From positions 310,001-374,000 of the forward strand of contig JAHBSI010000003.1 of assembly GCA_019639195.1 (NCBI GenBank): a stretch of DNA of 64,000 nt. Reading direction: 5' to 3'. How positions within the stretch are numbered: position 1 is the first letter of the stretch; each line of letters begins with the position of its first letter. The position numbers were made by a program, and so were the translations under genes. Origin of the DNA: Acidobacteriota bacterium. Lineage in GTDB: Bacteria; Acidobacteriota; Blastocatellia; Pyrinomonadales; Pyrinomonadaceae. Below the pieces are notes generated by a model. That model was not told where the DNA came from, ran no database searches, and worked only from the letters and a program-made list of their open reading frames with translations. Of this stretch, positions 46,405 to 55,065 are shown piece by piece.

Positions 46405-46980
46405 TCAAGGGTTTGCTGCAAATGCAGGTTTATCGTCCTTTATCACCTCGAATTCGAATCGGATCTCCTTGCCCCGGACGATCATGTTCAAATAATGCTC
46501 CCAGAATTTGCGTGTAAAACGCATCGAGGGCCATTTTTGGTCGAGATTTATAAGGATCTGAAAGCCGAAGACCCGCCAGAGATTGAGCGTCGAGACGCGG
46601 CAGGAAACGGGGCGAAGCCGCACATCGGTATAAAACTCAAAGTTGCACCGCTCCTCGACGAACGTGTCGAACGTGTAGGAATTGATGTGATTACGGTGCG
46701 TCGGGTCGTTCGGCCAATCAGGGTTCGTGTAATGCGGTGCGAGCAGGCGAATGCGGCCGCCGGGTTTTGTGATCCGATGAAGCTCGGCAATAAACGCCAT
46801 CACGTCCGGGACGTGTTCGACAACGTGATTCGAAACGACGACGTCGAATTCGTTGTCAGGAAACGGATACGGCACGTCAGCAAGATCGTGGATCACATCC
46901 GCATTTGAACGTGGTGAAATGTCGAGGCCAACGGCACCTTCAACCTTGTTGACTCCACAGCCGACATCGAGGATCTTCAT
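46405..46980 (-). CDS. SAM-dependent methyltransferase, class I
   Basis: A 191-residue Rossmann methyltransferase without extra domains. Motif I is ILDVGCGVNK (about 3-12), the acidic residue lies in GLDISPRSN, motif II-like FDVVVSNHVVEHV (about 44-56) and the loop TKPGGRIRLLAPHY (about 70-83) follow. The VEHV/PGG pattern is typical of small-molecule or sugar methyltransferases. Substrate not evident. The gene is followed by a low-complexity region with CACAGAG-type repeats before the glycosylase gene. Confidence 0.82.
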   Translation of the reverse strand: MKILDVGCGVNKVEGAVGLDISPRSNADVIHDLADVPYPFPDNEFDVVVSNHVVEHVPDVMAFIAELHRITKPGGRIRLLAPHYTNPDWPNDPTHRNHINSYTFDTFVEERCNFEFYTDVRLRPVSCRVSTLNLWRVFGFQILINLDQKWPSMRFTRKFWEHYLNMIVRGKEIRFEFEVIKDDKPAFAANP

Positions 46981-46989
46981 TGAGATAGT

Positions 46990-47095
46990 TTAACCACAGA
47001 GAGCAAAGAGAGGAAAGGTAGTCCACCGCGGAGAACACAGAAGCACCTCGTCAAGCCAAGCCTTTTATCTCCGCGCCCTCCGTGGCCTCCGGGTG
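46990..47095. repeat. Dispersed CACAGAG/CACGGAG-type repeat between the methyltransferase and glycosylase genes
   Basis: Segments such as AACCACAGAGAGCAAAGAGAG (46992 on) and, on the minus strand, GCCACGGAGGGCGCGGAGA (47070-47090) are typical of a degenerate purine-rich repeat seen in many environmental bacterial genomes. A related copy lies near 730-752. The second segment supplies the last ~10 codons of the glycosylase gene. Confidence 0.45.
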
Positions 47096-47727
47096 AATTG
47101 CCGTTTTTGTGCTTTCTCGGAGAGATAGTAGTGCCATAGCAGGCGGGCGGCGACCGAGCGATGCGGCCGCCAGCGTTCGGCGATCTCGATGAATTCGTCC
47201 GCGGTCGGTTTGGGTTCTCCGCTTAGGCGATGCCACGCGGAGTGAAGAGCGATGTCGCCACGCGGCATTACATCCGGCCGCAAAAGCGCCATCAGAAGGT
47301 AGATGTCCGCCGTCCAGTGCCCGATGCCTTTCAGGGCGATCAGTTTGTCTTTGACCGCATCGTCGGGAAGGTGTCGCAGGCCGTCGAGGTCGATCTCTCC
47401 GGCGATTATCGCATTGGCAAGAGCACGGCCGTACGCGGTCTTCTGTCTAGAGAACCCGTCGCGTTTCAGGTCGGCGTCGTTCACGGTGAGAAAACGCTCG
47501 GGCGTAACCTCACGAAGCCTAACTTCGAGCTTATCAAAACACGCCTTTGCCGACGCGAGCGAGACCTGCTGCTCAAGAATTATCTGCAAAAGCGTGGCAA
47601 ATCCGGGCTCGCGGTCCCAAAGTGGCGGCAGACCGTAGCGCTCATAGACAAAGAACAATTCAGGGTGTTCTGCTGCCAAACCAACAACGGAACGCTTGAG
47701 TTTTGTGAGGTTCAGTCGGGCAGGCAT
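47065..47727 (-). CDS. DNA-3-methyladenine glycosylase (AlkA-like, HhH-GPD)
   Basis: A 220-residue base-excision repair glycosylase of the HhH-GPD superfamily that removes alkylated bases. The helix-hairpin-helix is LIALKGIGHWTADIYLLMAL (about 128-147), followed by the catalytic aspartate in MPRGDIALHSA (about 153-163). The N-terminal domain of E. coli AlkA is absent, as in many compact members. The extreme C-terminus is a basic tail (about QRRFTRRPRRARR-like) encoded by a dispersed repeat, so the tail is probably not functional. Confidence 0.88.
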   Translation of the reverse strand: MPARLNLTKLKRSVVGLAAEHPELFFVYERYGLPPLWDREPGFATLLQIILEQQVSLASAKACFDKLEVRLREVTPERFLTVNDADLKRDGFSRQKTAYGRALANAIIAGEIDLDGLRHLPDDAVKDKLIALKGIGHWTADIYLLMALLRPDVMPRGDIALHSAWHRLSGEPKPTADEFIEIAERWRPHRSVAARLLWHYYLSEKAQKRQFTRRPRRARR

Positions 47728-47778
47728 CTTATACCAATTTACAATGCTTGAAACTAACTATCGGCGTCTTCCGCCAGT

Positions 47779-48678
47779 TCATACAAGGTCCATGTCGGCC
47801 ATCGAGAGCGGGTCGTCGAGCGGCTCAATATGGGTTGATGCGATAACGCCTGGCACGGCGTCGCGGATAGCATTCTCGATCTCTTCGGCCAGTTCGTGGC
47901 CGCGTTGGATCGTCCATTCGTCGGGCATCAGGACATGTGCGGAAACAAAGATGCGGGGGCCTGCAACACGAGTGCGGAGGGCGTGATAATCGATCCCCAT
48001 CTTTTCTTTGTAGTCGTCGAGGACGGCGACGATCTTTGCCATATCTTCGTCCGATGCAGAAGCGTCCATCAGGCCTTCGGCAGACACTTTTACAACGTGA
48101 TAGCCGGTCCAAAGAATATTGAGCGCAACGGCCAATGCGATGATCGGATCTAGAATCAGCCAGCCCGTTGCTCCAACTATCAGCACCGCAATGATGACAC
48201 CAATGGACGTTACGACGTCGGTCATCAAGTGTTTGCCGTCGGCCTCGAGAGTGATCGAACGGTACTCACGTCCGCGTCGGATCAGGATCTGGCCGACGAT
48301 CAAATTTATTACCGTTGCCACCGCAGAGATCACTACACCGATACCGATGTTCTCGATCGGTTGAGGCGTGATCATCCGCTCGATCGCTGCCCAACCGATG
48401 CTCAAGGCGGCCATACCGATCAGCGAACCTTCGAGTGCGCCGGAGAAATACTCGGCCTTTGTGTGGCCGAAATTATGGCCTTCGTCCGGAGGACGCGATG
48501 CGACCGTGAGCATCCAAAGGGCAAATACGGCTGCAATTAGATTGATGATCGATTCAAGCGCATCCGACAAAAGGCCGACCGACCCCGTGTAAAAATACGC
48601 ACCGGCCTTGAGCGAGATGGTCGCGACTGCCGCAGCGATCGAGAGCCAAATGTATCGCGTAAGTTTCTTATCGATCAT
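47779..48678 (-). CDS. Cation diffusion facilitator (CDF) transporter
   Basis: A 299-residue inner-membrane transporter that exports divalent metals (Zn, Fe, Co or Mn) against protons. Six helices are visible; the metal site motif [12 protein letters not shown] is in TM2, and [13 protein letters not shown] (about 68-80) is the loop before TM3. TM5 carries the second aspartate pair region ([13 protein letters not shown]). The C-terminal ~95 residues form the ferredoxin-like cytoplasmic metal-binding domain. Metal specificity is unknown. The start overlaps the end of the acyl-CoA synthetase gene by 11 bp. Confidence 0.93.
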   Translation of the reverse strand: MIDKKLTRYIWLSIAAAVATISLKAGAYFYTGSVGLLSDALESIINLIAAVFALWMLTVASRPPDEGHNFGHTKAEYFSGALEGSLIGMAALSIGWAAIERMITPQPIENIGIGVVISAVATVINLIVGQILIRRGREYRSITLEADGKHLMTDVVTSIGVIIAVLIVGATGWLILDPIIALAVALNILWTGYHVVKVSAEGLMDASASDEDMAKIVAVLDDYKEKMGIDYHALRTRVAGPRIFVSAHVLMPDEWTIQRGHELAEEIENAIRDAVPGVIASTHIEPLDDPLSMADMDLV

Positions 48679-51511
48679 TTAGTTCTCGTATCGCATCAAT
48701 CGCGTTTGGATTCTCGAGAGATGAAAGATCGCCGGCATCTTGGCCAAGATATGCGGCCCGAATTACGCGGCGCATCACCTTTGCGTTGCGTGTCTTTGGA
48801 AGAGCTCCGACAAAGTGGATCTTTGACGGAGCAAGCGGCTTGCCCATTTCGTGCGCGACAAGAGCTTTCAGACTGGCGTCGAGCCCGGTTGCCGACGAGC
48901 CAGTCTCCGACAACACACAGAATGCGACCATCGCCGTGCCTTTTACTTCATCGGGAACGCCGATCACGGCGGCCTCGACAACGTCGGCATAAGAGACGAG
49001 AATGCTCTCGACCTCGGCTGGGCCGACGCGCTTTCCGGCGACCTTTAAGGTATCGTCGCTGCGGCCGAGGATATACCAGCATCCGTCGGCATCCTCCATC
49101 GCCCAATCTCCGTGAACCCAAATACCTTTGAAACGGCTCCAGTAAGCGGCAAGATAACGCTCTTTTTCCTCCCAGAAACCGCGTGCCATCCCTATCCATG
49201 GCTGTTTGATGACGAGTTCGCCGACATGGCCGCGTTCAACGGGCTTGCCGTCCTCGCCGAAAATGTCAACGTCCATTCCCGGACACGGTGCCGGAAATGA
49301 GCACGGCTTGATCGGCAGTAGCGGATTTCCCATCAGAATTCCACCGGCGATCTCGGTCCCGCCGCTGTAGTTGATGATCGGCAGTTTGCTGTTGCCGACC
49401 TTTTCAAAAAGCCACCACCATGGTGCCGGATTCCATGGTTCGCCGGTCGAAGCCAGTATCCGAAGAGCACTCAGATCATGACGCTCAAACGGACCGCGGA
49501 CACTCTTGTCCGCATCTTTGATCTCTCCGGACGGTGTTTGCTCGTGCTTTGCACTCGGGCGGACAGGAGTGTCCGCGGTCCCTTCGGAGGCAGCCAAAGA
49601 GCGGACAAGCGTTGGCGAGATCCCGAGCACCTCGACCTCGTGTTTCGCACAAAACTCCCACATTCGGTCGGGTGTCGGATAGTCCGGCGCGCCATCGTAG
49701 ATGCAGATCGTCGCGCCGTTGATGAGAGCACCGTAGATCAGCCAAGGGCCCATCATCCAGCCCAGATCCGTGTACCAGCAAATGCGGGTTCCTTTGCCGA
49801 CATCCGTCCCAAACGCCATATCCTGTGCCGCCTTGATCGGGAAACTTGCGTGTGTGTGCGCGATGCCTTTCGGCTTGCCGGTCGTGCCCGAAGTGTAAAG
49901 AATGATTAGCGGGTCTTCGGCAGCAGTTGGTTCTGGATGGACATCGTCACCGGCGGCGATCAGTGTCACAAAGTCGCAAAAGTTCACGGTTGGCGACTGA
50001 TACGTGATCTCCTCTTTTCCAAACTTGAGGGCAAAGATATGCTCGATCGTCTCGCAATGCGAGACCGCTTCTTCTGCGGTCGGAAAGGCGTGATAGAACT
50101 TGCCGCGTCTCTCAAAGCCGTCGCAGGTGAAGATAGCTTTTGCCTTGACGGCATTCAAACGCGATGCGATCGCCTCAACTCCATAGCCTGAAAAGACGGG
50201 CATCGCGATGGCTCCGATCCTGTTGATCGAGAGTAAGATCGCAACCGTCTCGACAGTCATCGGCAGGTGGATCGCAATTGCGTCTCCTTTGCCAATGCCT
50301 TTTGTGCGCAGCCCGGCCGCACACCTTTCGACCAGATCGAGCAGCCCTGCGTAGGTCGTTGTCTTCTCCCCACCGTCCTCACCTTCCCAGATCACCGCAG
50401 GCTGCTCTTTAATCTCGTCTGTCTGCCAGCGGTCAAGACACATTTCTGTAATGTTCAGTCCCGCTGGACCGCGGACACTCCTGTCCGCACTCGCCGCTTG
50501 CGGCGAGAAGCTACTAAACTCCCATTCTTCCGGAGCCGCACAAAGCCCTGCTTTAACAGGATTCTGCTTAATATATCGGATCGTCGAATCGAAGTGCCCC
50601 GTGTCCCGAATGTATCGATCGAAATAGTCCGGCTGCCAAACTGACCCTGTGGAGTTTGTCAATTGGTTGATCTTTCGGGCAGAAACGCCTTTGATCCGCT
50701 TCATTATGTCTGACAGGCTGTGACCCTGCAGGGGACGTACTAGCAGATGGACGTGGTTCGGCATTATCACCCACGCCGTTACCCACGAGCTTCGGCCGTC
50801 CTCATAGGCTATCGTCTCCATTACAGCCTTCGCGATCTCAGGGTCTTTCAGTATGCACGCCCCGATTCCCTGGTCGAGGTACTGTTCGACCATTTCGCGG
50901 TACTCGTCGGAATCTTTCTCACGCGGTAGATCGCTTAGCTCCTGCTCAAGACGTTTAAGAACATTTTGTGGAAGAGAATCGGCTAGGCGGAATGTTACGA
51001 ACTGCGTCTCGAAGCCATCAAAGTGTGGAAGGTAGCCGCGTTCGTGCCATCCTCTTTTGTTTGCGAAGGTTTCGGAGGTTGTTCGGGCTTCGCCCTCAGT
51101 GCGGACAGGAGTGTCCGCGGTCCGGAGTTCGGGCTTCGCACTCAGGCGACTAGGAGTGTCCGCGGTTGTTCGGGCTTCGCCCTCAGTGCGGACAGGAGTG
51201 TCCGCGTTCCGGTGTTCGTGCTTCGCAATCAGGCGAACAGGAGTGTTCATGGTCCGGGTGAACCATTTTGGGAGCTCGACGCCGTTCGATGTGTCGAGCA
51301 GTTTTTCGTAAGATGGGTCGAACTTGATCTCGAGGAATTTGAGAACCTCTTCGGTGAAGTTTTCTACGTCGCGGATCGAGAATTCGTAAAGCTCATCCCA
51401 TGTCGAAACGCCGACCTGCCGCATGAACTGCATCAGCCGCGAGCGTTCGATCACGTCGGGCGTCGGCGTCCATGCAAACGGCTGGTCCTCGAAAGCGTTG
51501 GTTTCCTGCAT
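48668..51511 (-). CDS. AMP-forming acyl-CoA synthetase interrupted in frame by a RAYT transposase domain
   Basis: A 947-residue reading frame. Residues 1-84 are the ACAS N-terminal region of an acetyl/acetoacetyl-CoA synthetase-like ligase ([10 protein letters not shown]... to ELPKWF). Residues ~85-350 are foreign: translated REP repeats, a RAYT transposase (about 151-337) with the HUH motif PNHVHLL (251-257) and candidate nucleophile in YFDRYIRD (296-303), and another REP. From [12 protein letters not shown] (351) the ligase resumes: P-loop [12 protein letters not shown] (539-550), [16 protein letters not shown] (816-831), and catalytic K911 in [12 protein letters not shown] second REP insertion covers residues ~642-675. 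Removing the inserts gives about 650 residues, normal for the family. The frame is continuous, so a fusion protein may be made; whether the ligase still works is unknown. Confidence 0.85.
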   Translation of the reverse strand: MQETNAFEDQPFAWTPTPDVIERSRLMQFMRQVGVSTWDELYEFSIRDVENFTEEVLKFLEIKFDPSYEKLLDTSNGVELPKWFTRTMNTPVRLIAKHEHRNADTPVRTEGEARTTADTPSRLSAKPELRTADTPVRTEGEARTTSETFANKRGWHERGYLPHFDGFETQFVTFRLADSLPQNVLKRLEQELSDLPREKDSDEYREMVEQYLDQGIGACILKDPEIAKAVMETIAYEDGRSSWVTAWVIMPNHVHLLVRPLQGHSLSDIMKRIKGVSARKINQLTNSTGSVWQPDYFDRYIRDTGHFDSTIRYIKQNPVKAGLCAAPEEWEFSSFSPQAASADRSVRGPAGLNITEMCLDRWQTDEIKEQPAVIWEGEDGGEKTTTYAGLLDLVERCAAGLRTKGIGKGDAIAIHLPMTVETVAILLSINRIGAIAMPVFSGYGVEAIASRLNAVKAKAIFTCDGFERRGKFYHAFPTAEEAVSHCETIEHIFALKFGKEEITYQSPTVNFCDFVTLIAAGDDVHPEPTAAEDPLIILYTSGTTGKPKGIAHTHASFPIKAAQDMAFGTDVGKGTRICWYTDLGWMMGPWLIYGALINGATICIYDGAPDYPTPDRMWEFCAKHEVEVLGISPTLVRSLAASEGTADTPVRPSAKHEQTPSGEIKDADKSVRGPFERHDLSALRILASTGEPWNPAPWWWLFEKVGNSKLPIINYSGGTEIAGGILMGNPLLPIKPCSFPAPCPGMDVDIFGEDGKPVERGHVGELVIKQPWIGMARGFWEEKERYLAAYWSRFKGIWVHGDWAMEDADGCWYILGRSDDTLKVAGKRVGPAEVESILVSYADVVEAAVIGVPDEVKGTAMVAFCVLSETGSSATGLDASLKALVAHEMGKPLAPSKIHFVGALPKTRNAKVMRRVIRAAYLGQDAGDLSSLENPNAIDAIRELNDR
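49491..49581. repeat. REP pair (BIME-like) inside the ligase AMP-binding domain
   Basis: Two REP cores, GCGGACACTCTTGTCCGC (49496-49513) and GCGGACAGGAGTGTCCGC (49559-49576), point in opposite directions, with GGACC before the first and GGTCC after the second. The 91-bp unit has inverted ends and a 45-bp middle that also resembles REP spacer sequence. Translated on the minus strand it adds about 34 residues (TADTPVRP...ADKSVRGP) between ligase strands without a stop. Confidence 0.85.
50466..50507. repeat. REP and hairpin at the 3' side of the RAYT domain
   Basis: GGACC (50466-50470) precedes the REP core GCGGACACTCCTGTCCGC (50471-50488). Immediately next is a perfect hairpin CTCGCCGC-TT-GCGGCGAG (50490-50507). 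This forms the left end of the 790-bp element, in inverted orientation to the array at its right end. Confidence 0.85.
51081..51254. repeat. Two tandem 87-bp units, each with two REP cores
   Basis: Unit 1 is 51081-51167 and unit 2 is 51168-51254, both beginning GTTCGGGCTTCGCCCTCAGT. Each holds two REP-like palindromes: 51101-51118 and 51146-51163 in the first, 51188-51205 and 51233-51250 in the second. Cores are spaced 45, 42 and 45 bp. The second core of each unit has diverged. 87 is a multiple of three, so duplication keeps the ligase frame open and adds 29 residues. Confidence 0.85.
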
Positions 51512-51590
51512 AAAAAGAATTTGCCCGCCCGCTCGGCGGTTCCGACATTATTACGAGCTGTATTAAAGTAATGCTATCACGATAGAAATT

Positions 51591-52379
51591 ATGAGCGAAC
51601 TGCCTGTCGGCGTTGAACTGCCGAGGAAACTTTTTGAGGGTAAGACCGCGATCGTTACTGGTGCTTCTAGGGGTGTTGGGCGGGCGACCGCCATTCGCCT
51701 TGCCGAAGGCGGAGCGAACGTCGTTGTCAACTATCTCTCGAATTCGGCCGAAGCCGCTGAAACTGCGGAAGTCTGCGCCTCGAAAGGAGTCGGCTCCGTC
51801 ACTGTTGCGGCTGATGTCTCGGAGTTCGACGGTGCACAATCTGTGGCGCGTACCGCCCTGGAGCATTTCGGGCAGATCGACCTTCTTGTTTGCAATGCCG
51901 GAATATGGGAAGGAGCGCCCATCGAGGAGATGGACGAGGAAGTTTGGAACAAGGTCATCAATACGAACCTGAAATCGGCTTGGGCAATGACAAAGGCCTG
52001 CGTTCCCGCAATGAAGAAGCAGCATTCCGGGGCGATCGTGCTTGTTTCCTCTACCGCGGGACAGCGTGGTGAGGCGAACTATTCGAACTATGCAGCTTCT
52101 AAAGGCGGCCAGATATCCTTCACAAAGGCGCTTGCGAGCGAACTTTGCCCTACGATCCGTGTGAATGCGGTTGCACCCGGATGGATCGAAACGGCAATGG
52201 TGCGGCCCGCTTTCGGGGATAAAGAGTATGAAAGGCTTGTCATCGATGCGATCCCGCTCAAGCGAATGGCGACAACCGACGACGTGGCCCTTTCGATCTG
52301 TTTCTTGCTCTCGGAATGGTCGCGGCACATCACCGGCGAAGTTCTTAATATCAATGGCGGTGCTGTTCTGTGCGGTTAA
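51591..52379 (+). CDS. Short-chain dehydrogenase/reductase (FabG-like)
   Basis: A 262-residue classical SDR. Cofactor motif TGASRGVGRA (about 23-32), NNAG-equivalent VCNAGIWEG (about 99-107), catalytic Ser in VLVSSTAGQRG (about 144-154), and YSNYAASKGG (about 163-172) carrying the YxxxK pair. ANVVVNY after the first strand suggests NADP(H). The C-terminal NINGGAVLCG is typical of FabG/3-oxoacyl-ACP reductases, though many paralogues act on other alcohols. It is divergent from the ligase gene by 79 bp; fatty acid or hydroxyacyl metabolism is plausible. Confidence 0.9.
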   Translation: MSELPVGVELPRKLFEGKTAIVTGASRGVGRATAIRLAEGGANVVVNYLSNSAEAAETAEVCASKGVGSVTVAADVSEFDGAQSVARTALEHFGQIDLLVCNAGIWEGAPIEEMDEEVWNKVINTNLKSAWAMTKACVPAMKKQHSGAIVLVSSTAGQRGEANYSNYAASKGGQISFTKALASELCPTIRVNAVAPGWIETAMVRPAFGDKEYERLVIDAIPLKRMATTDDVALSICFLLSEWSRHITGEVLNINGGAVLCG

Positions 52380-52526
52380 AAGTAACTGCGCTTGACAGGT
52401 CCTGCAAGAACTCGTTGCCCGATCACCTTCATCTGCTCGATCTGACGTCGGGCACTTATACGATCTATAAGATTTTCTTAATGACGAATTGCAGAAGAGA
52501 CGCGTCTAATTTACTTTTTTAGTAAG

Positions 52527-53891
52527 GTGAGCGAAACATCATTCCCGGTCGTAATGAAATTCGGCGGCACGTCGGTTGGCGATGTCGCCGCTTTTGAGCG
52601 CGTGTGCGGTATTGTTTCGAGCCAGCTCGATAGAAAACCGGTGGTCGTAACATCTGCAATGACAAAGGTTACGGACGCACTGTTTGCCGCATTTGAGATG
52701 GCGCGTAAGGACGATGTCGCAGGTGCTGTCGCATCGCTAGAACCGCATTTCGAGCGGCATGTCGAGATCACGAACGCTTTTTTTCCGGACGACAAAGAGA
52801 ATGTCTTTCACAACGAACTTCGGCTTGGGAAAGCCGAGATCAAGGACCTTCTTGTCCGTGCTGCGCGGCGAAGTCTCCCGCTGCAGATGCTCAAGGATGC
52901 GATCGTTTCGTACGGAGAGCAGCTTTCATCGCGATTGCTTGGCGAGGTTTTGAGGTCGCGTGGGATAAAGGCACGCACCGTCGATTCGCGACGGCTGATC
53001 GTAACCGATGACGAATTCGGGGCGGCCCAGCCGATAATTGACGAAACGAACGAGTTGGTTCAGATCGAGCTGACGCCGCTGGTTGAAGCCGGAGAGGTTC
53101 CTGTTCTCGGTGGCTTTATTGCGGCAAATCGCGGTGGCGAAACGACGACGCTTGGACGCGGGGGGTCAGATTACTCGGCGGCGATAGTCGCTGCGGCACT
53201 GAACGCCTCCGAACTCCAGATCTGGACGGACGTGACCGGCGTGATGACGTGCGATCCGCGTATCTGCAGCGATGCTTCGACCGTCCCCGTACTTTCTTAT
53301 GAAGAGGCAGCAGAGCTTGCGTATTTCGGTGCGAAGGTCCTGCATCCGAAAACGATCAAGCCGGCTGTCGATAACGCAATTCCGGTCCGCGTTTGCAATA
53401 CCTCAGAACCGGAAGTAACTGGCACAATGGTGCTCGCGAGTTCGGGAGAGACGGAGAATAAGATCAAGTCGATCGCGCACAAGAGCAATATAACGATCCT
53501 GCGGATCACGTCGGCACGAATGCTAGGTGCATATGGCTTTATGAGTGCGGTCTTTCAAGTCTTTGACCGTCATCGAACGGTGATCGATGTGATCTCGACA
53601 TCGGAAGTGTCGGTCGCACTCACGCTCGACAAACCCGATCATATCGAAAAAGTAGTCGAAGACCTTTCGCGCATCGGCGAGGTCGAGGTCGAAGGCGGTT
53701 ACGCGGTCGTTTGCGTCGTCGGCGAAGGCCTGAGGGCCTCGACCGGCCTTGCGGCAAAGATCTTCAGGACGATAGCCGATGTCCACGTCGAACTCGTCTC
53801 GCACGGAGCGTCCGCCGTAAATCTTACATTCGTCGTCCGAGAATCGGACGCCGCAAAGGTCATAAAGAAGCTGCACGATGAATTCTTCTAG
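52527..53891 (+). CDS. lysC: Aspartate kinase
   Basis: Phosphorylates aspartate, the first step to lysine, threonine, methionine and diaminopimelate. The N-terminal VMKFGGTSVGD (about 8-18) is the kinase signature, with TTLGRGGSDYSA (about 207-218) and TDVTGVMTCDPR (about 234-245) completing the catalytic site. Two ACT domains follow (about 300-454) and probably mediate feedback inhibition; which amino acid inhibits cannot be told. The start is a GTG with AAGG upstream. No riboswitch is recognised in the 147-bp leader. Likely co-transcribed with the M20 peptidase 58 bp downstream. Confidence 0.94.
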   Translation: MSETSFPVVMKFGGTSVGDVAAFERVCGIVSSQLDRKPVVVTSAMTKVTDALFAAFEMARKDDVAGAVASLEPHFERHVEITNAFFPDDKENVFHNELRLGKAEIKDLLVRAARRSLPLQMLKDAIVSYGEQLSSRLLGEVLRSRGIKARTVDSRRLIVTDDEFGAAQPIIDETNELVQIELTPLVEAGEVPVLGGFIAANRGGETTTLGRGGSDYSAAIVAAALNASELQIWTDVTGVMTCDPRICSDASTVPVLSYEEAAELAYFGAKVLHPKTIKPAVDNAIPVRVCNTSEPEVTGTMVLASSGETENKIKSIAHKSNITILRITSARMLGAYGFMSAVFQVFDRHRTVIDVISTSEVSVALTLDKPDHIEKVVEDLSRIGEVEVEGGYAVVCVVGEGLRASTGLAAKIFRTIADVHVELVSHGASAVNLTFVVRESDAAKVIKKLHDEFF

Positions 53892-53949
53892 TGTTCTTCG
53901 ATGAGATAACGCTGAGAATTCACGACTTGTCCATAGAGAGTGTCCACAG

Positions 53950-54978
53950 ATGAATCTTTTTGAACTTACAACTGCATTGATGTCGATACCGTCCACCTCG
54001 GGTGAAGAAGAGGCGGTGGGACTTTGGCTTAGAGATCATCTGGAAGCGCTTGGGTGGAAAGTCGAGATGCAGGCTGTCGGCAGCGCGGATACGAGTAGTG
54101 GCCAAGTTCAAAATAATGTGATCGCAACCCTTAACGACACCCCGAGAGTTTGGTTTTCGACGCACATGGACACGGTGCCGCCGTACATTCCGCCAACCGA
54201 AGACGACGAGAAGATCTACGGCCGGGGTGCGTGTGACGCAAAAGGGATAATTGCCGCACAGATCACGGCGGCTGAGCGGCTGCGCGCGCAAGGTGTCACG
54301 GACATTGGACTGCTCTTTACGGTTGAAGAGGAGCGTGCTTCGACCGGTGCAAAGGCTGCAAATCTACATCCATTGGCCGCTAAATGCGAGTTTCTGATCA
54401 ACGGCGAGCCGACCGACAACGATCTCGCTATCGGCTCGAAAGGAACATTCCGCCTGAATATCAAAACCTCCGGCAAGGCCGCACACTCGGCTTATCCTGA
54501 GATGGGCGAGTCGGCTATCGAGAAGCTGCTCGACATTCTTGAAGATGTCCGGCACACAAAGTTTCCTAGCGATGAATTCTTCGGCGAGACGACCGTTAAT
54601 ATCGGCACGATCGACGGTGGGATGGCGTTGAACGTGATCCCGCCGCGAGCCGAAGCCGGGCTTGCCATTCGTCTGACCACAAAAAGAGAGCCGATCGAGG
54701 ATGCGATAAATTCACTCGTTCGAGACCGTGGCGAGGTTGAGGTCCTATCGGCGAGCGAACCCGTAAAAATGTTTGCGGTAGATGGCTTCAAACAAAAGGT
54801 CGTGCGATTTACGACCGACATACCGCACCTGCCGAATTGGGGACAGCCGCTTCTGATCGGGCCCGGCTCGATCCTCGTCGCCCACACAAAAGACGAATTC
54901 GTCCTGAAGAAAGACCTTGAAGACGCCGTCGACCTCTATGTTGAGCTCGTCAAAAAGCTTGCAGCTGAAAAAGGCTGA
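53950..54978 (+). CDS. M20-family metallopeptidase (DapE/ArgE-like)
   Basis: A 342-residue dinuclear zinc peptidase/deacylase. Metal and catalytic residues lie in STHMDTVPPY (H72), GRGACDAKG (bridging D96) and FTVEEERAS (general base E126-E127), with the dimerisation domain inserted at about 160-270. M20 members include DapE (succinyl-diaminopimelate), ArgE (acetylornithine) and LysK-type enzymes; the position after aspartate kinase favours diaminopimelate or lysine synthesis, but this is inferred from context only. Confidence 0.85.
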   Translation: MNLFELTTALMSIPSTSGEEEAVGLWLRDHLEALGWKVEMQAVGSADTSSGQVQNNVIATLNDTPRVWFSTHMDTVPPYIPPTEDDEKIYGRGACDAKGIIAAQITAAERLRAQGVTDIGLLFTVEEERASTGAKAANLHPLAAKCEFLINGEPTDNDLAIGSKGTFRLNIKTSGKAAHSAYPEMGESAIEKLLDILEDVRHTKFPSDEFFGETTVNIGTIDGGMALNVIPPRAEAGLAIRLTTKREPIEDAINSLVRDRGEVEVLSASEPVKMFAVDGFKQKVVRFTTDIPHLPNWGQPLLIGPGSILVAHTKDEFVLKKDLEDAVDLYVELVKKLAAEKG

Positions 54979-54988
54979 GCCGCCCAAG

Positions 54989-55026
54989 AAAAATGGGCAG
55001 CAGTGACCGGTTGATCGCTGCTGCCC
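54989..55026 (-). terminator. Rho-independent terminator of the ScyD-like gene
   Basis: A 12-bp stem with one G-U pair (GGGCAGCAGTGA, 54995-55006, with TCGCTGCTGCCC, 55015-55026) and an 8-nt loop is followed on the minus strand by TTTTT. It ends the minus-strand gene whose stop is at 55066. Confidence 0.85.
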
Positions 55027-55065
55027 GCTCCGAAGACAAGTTATCCTCCAAGCTTAAGGTGTAAG

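Larger units (their letters stand above)
50466..51255 (-). mobile_element. RAYT (IS200/Y1-type) element flanked by inverted REPs, inserted in a ligase gene
   Basis: A 790-bp element on the minus strand. Its ends are inverted GGACC-REP (50466-50488) and REP-GGTCC (51233-51255). The core (about 50501-51061) encodes a ~187-residue REP-associated tyrosine transposase: [14 protein letters not shown] start, [14 protein letters not shown] motif [38 protein letters not shown] and EFSSF, all diagnostic of the family. RAYTs nick and join single-stranded REP DNA. It lacks its own clear start and stop, being read through with the host ligase. The 5' side carries an array of four REP cores. Confidence 0.85.

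Noticed and set aside
51081..51254. CRISPR-like repeat array
   Set aside because: Only two 87-bp units, spacers that are themselves related, palindromic cores, coding context and no cas genes; REP repeats explain it better.
52380..52526. Lysine riboswitch before aspartate kinase
   Set aside because: The 147-bp leader is too short and lacks the lysine-riboswitch core; only a GCCCGA/TCGGGC stem and a small TTACT/AGTAA hairpin are seen.
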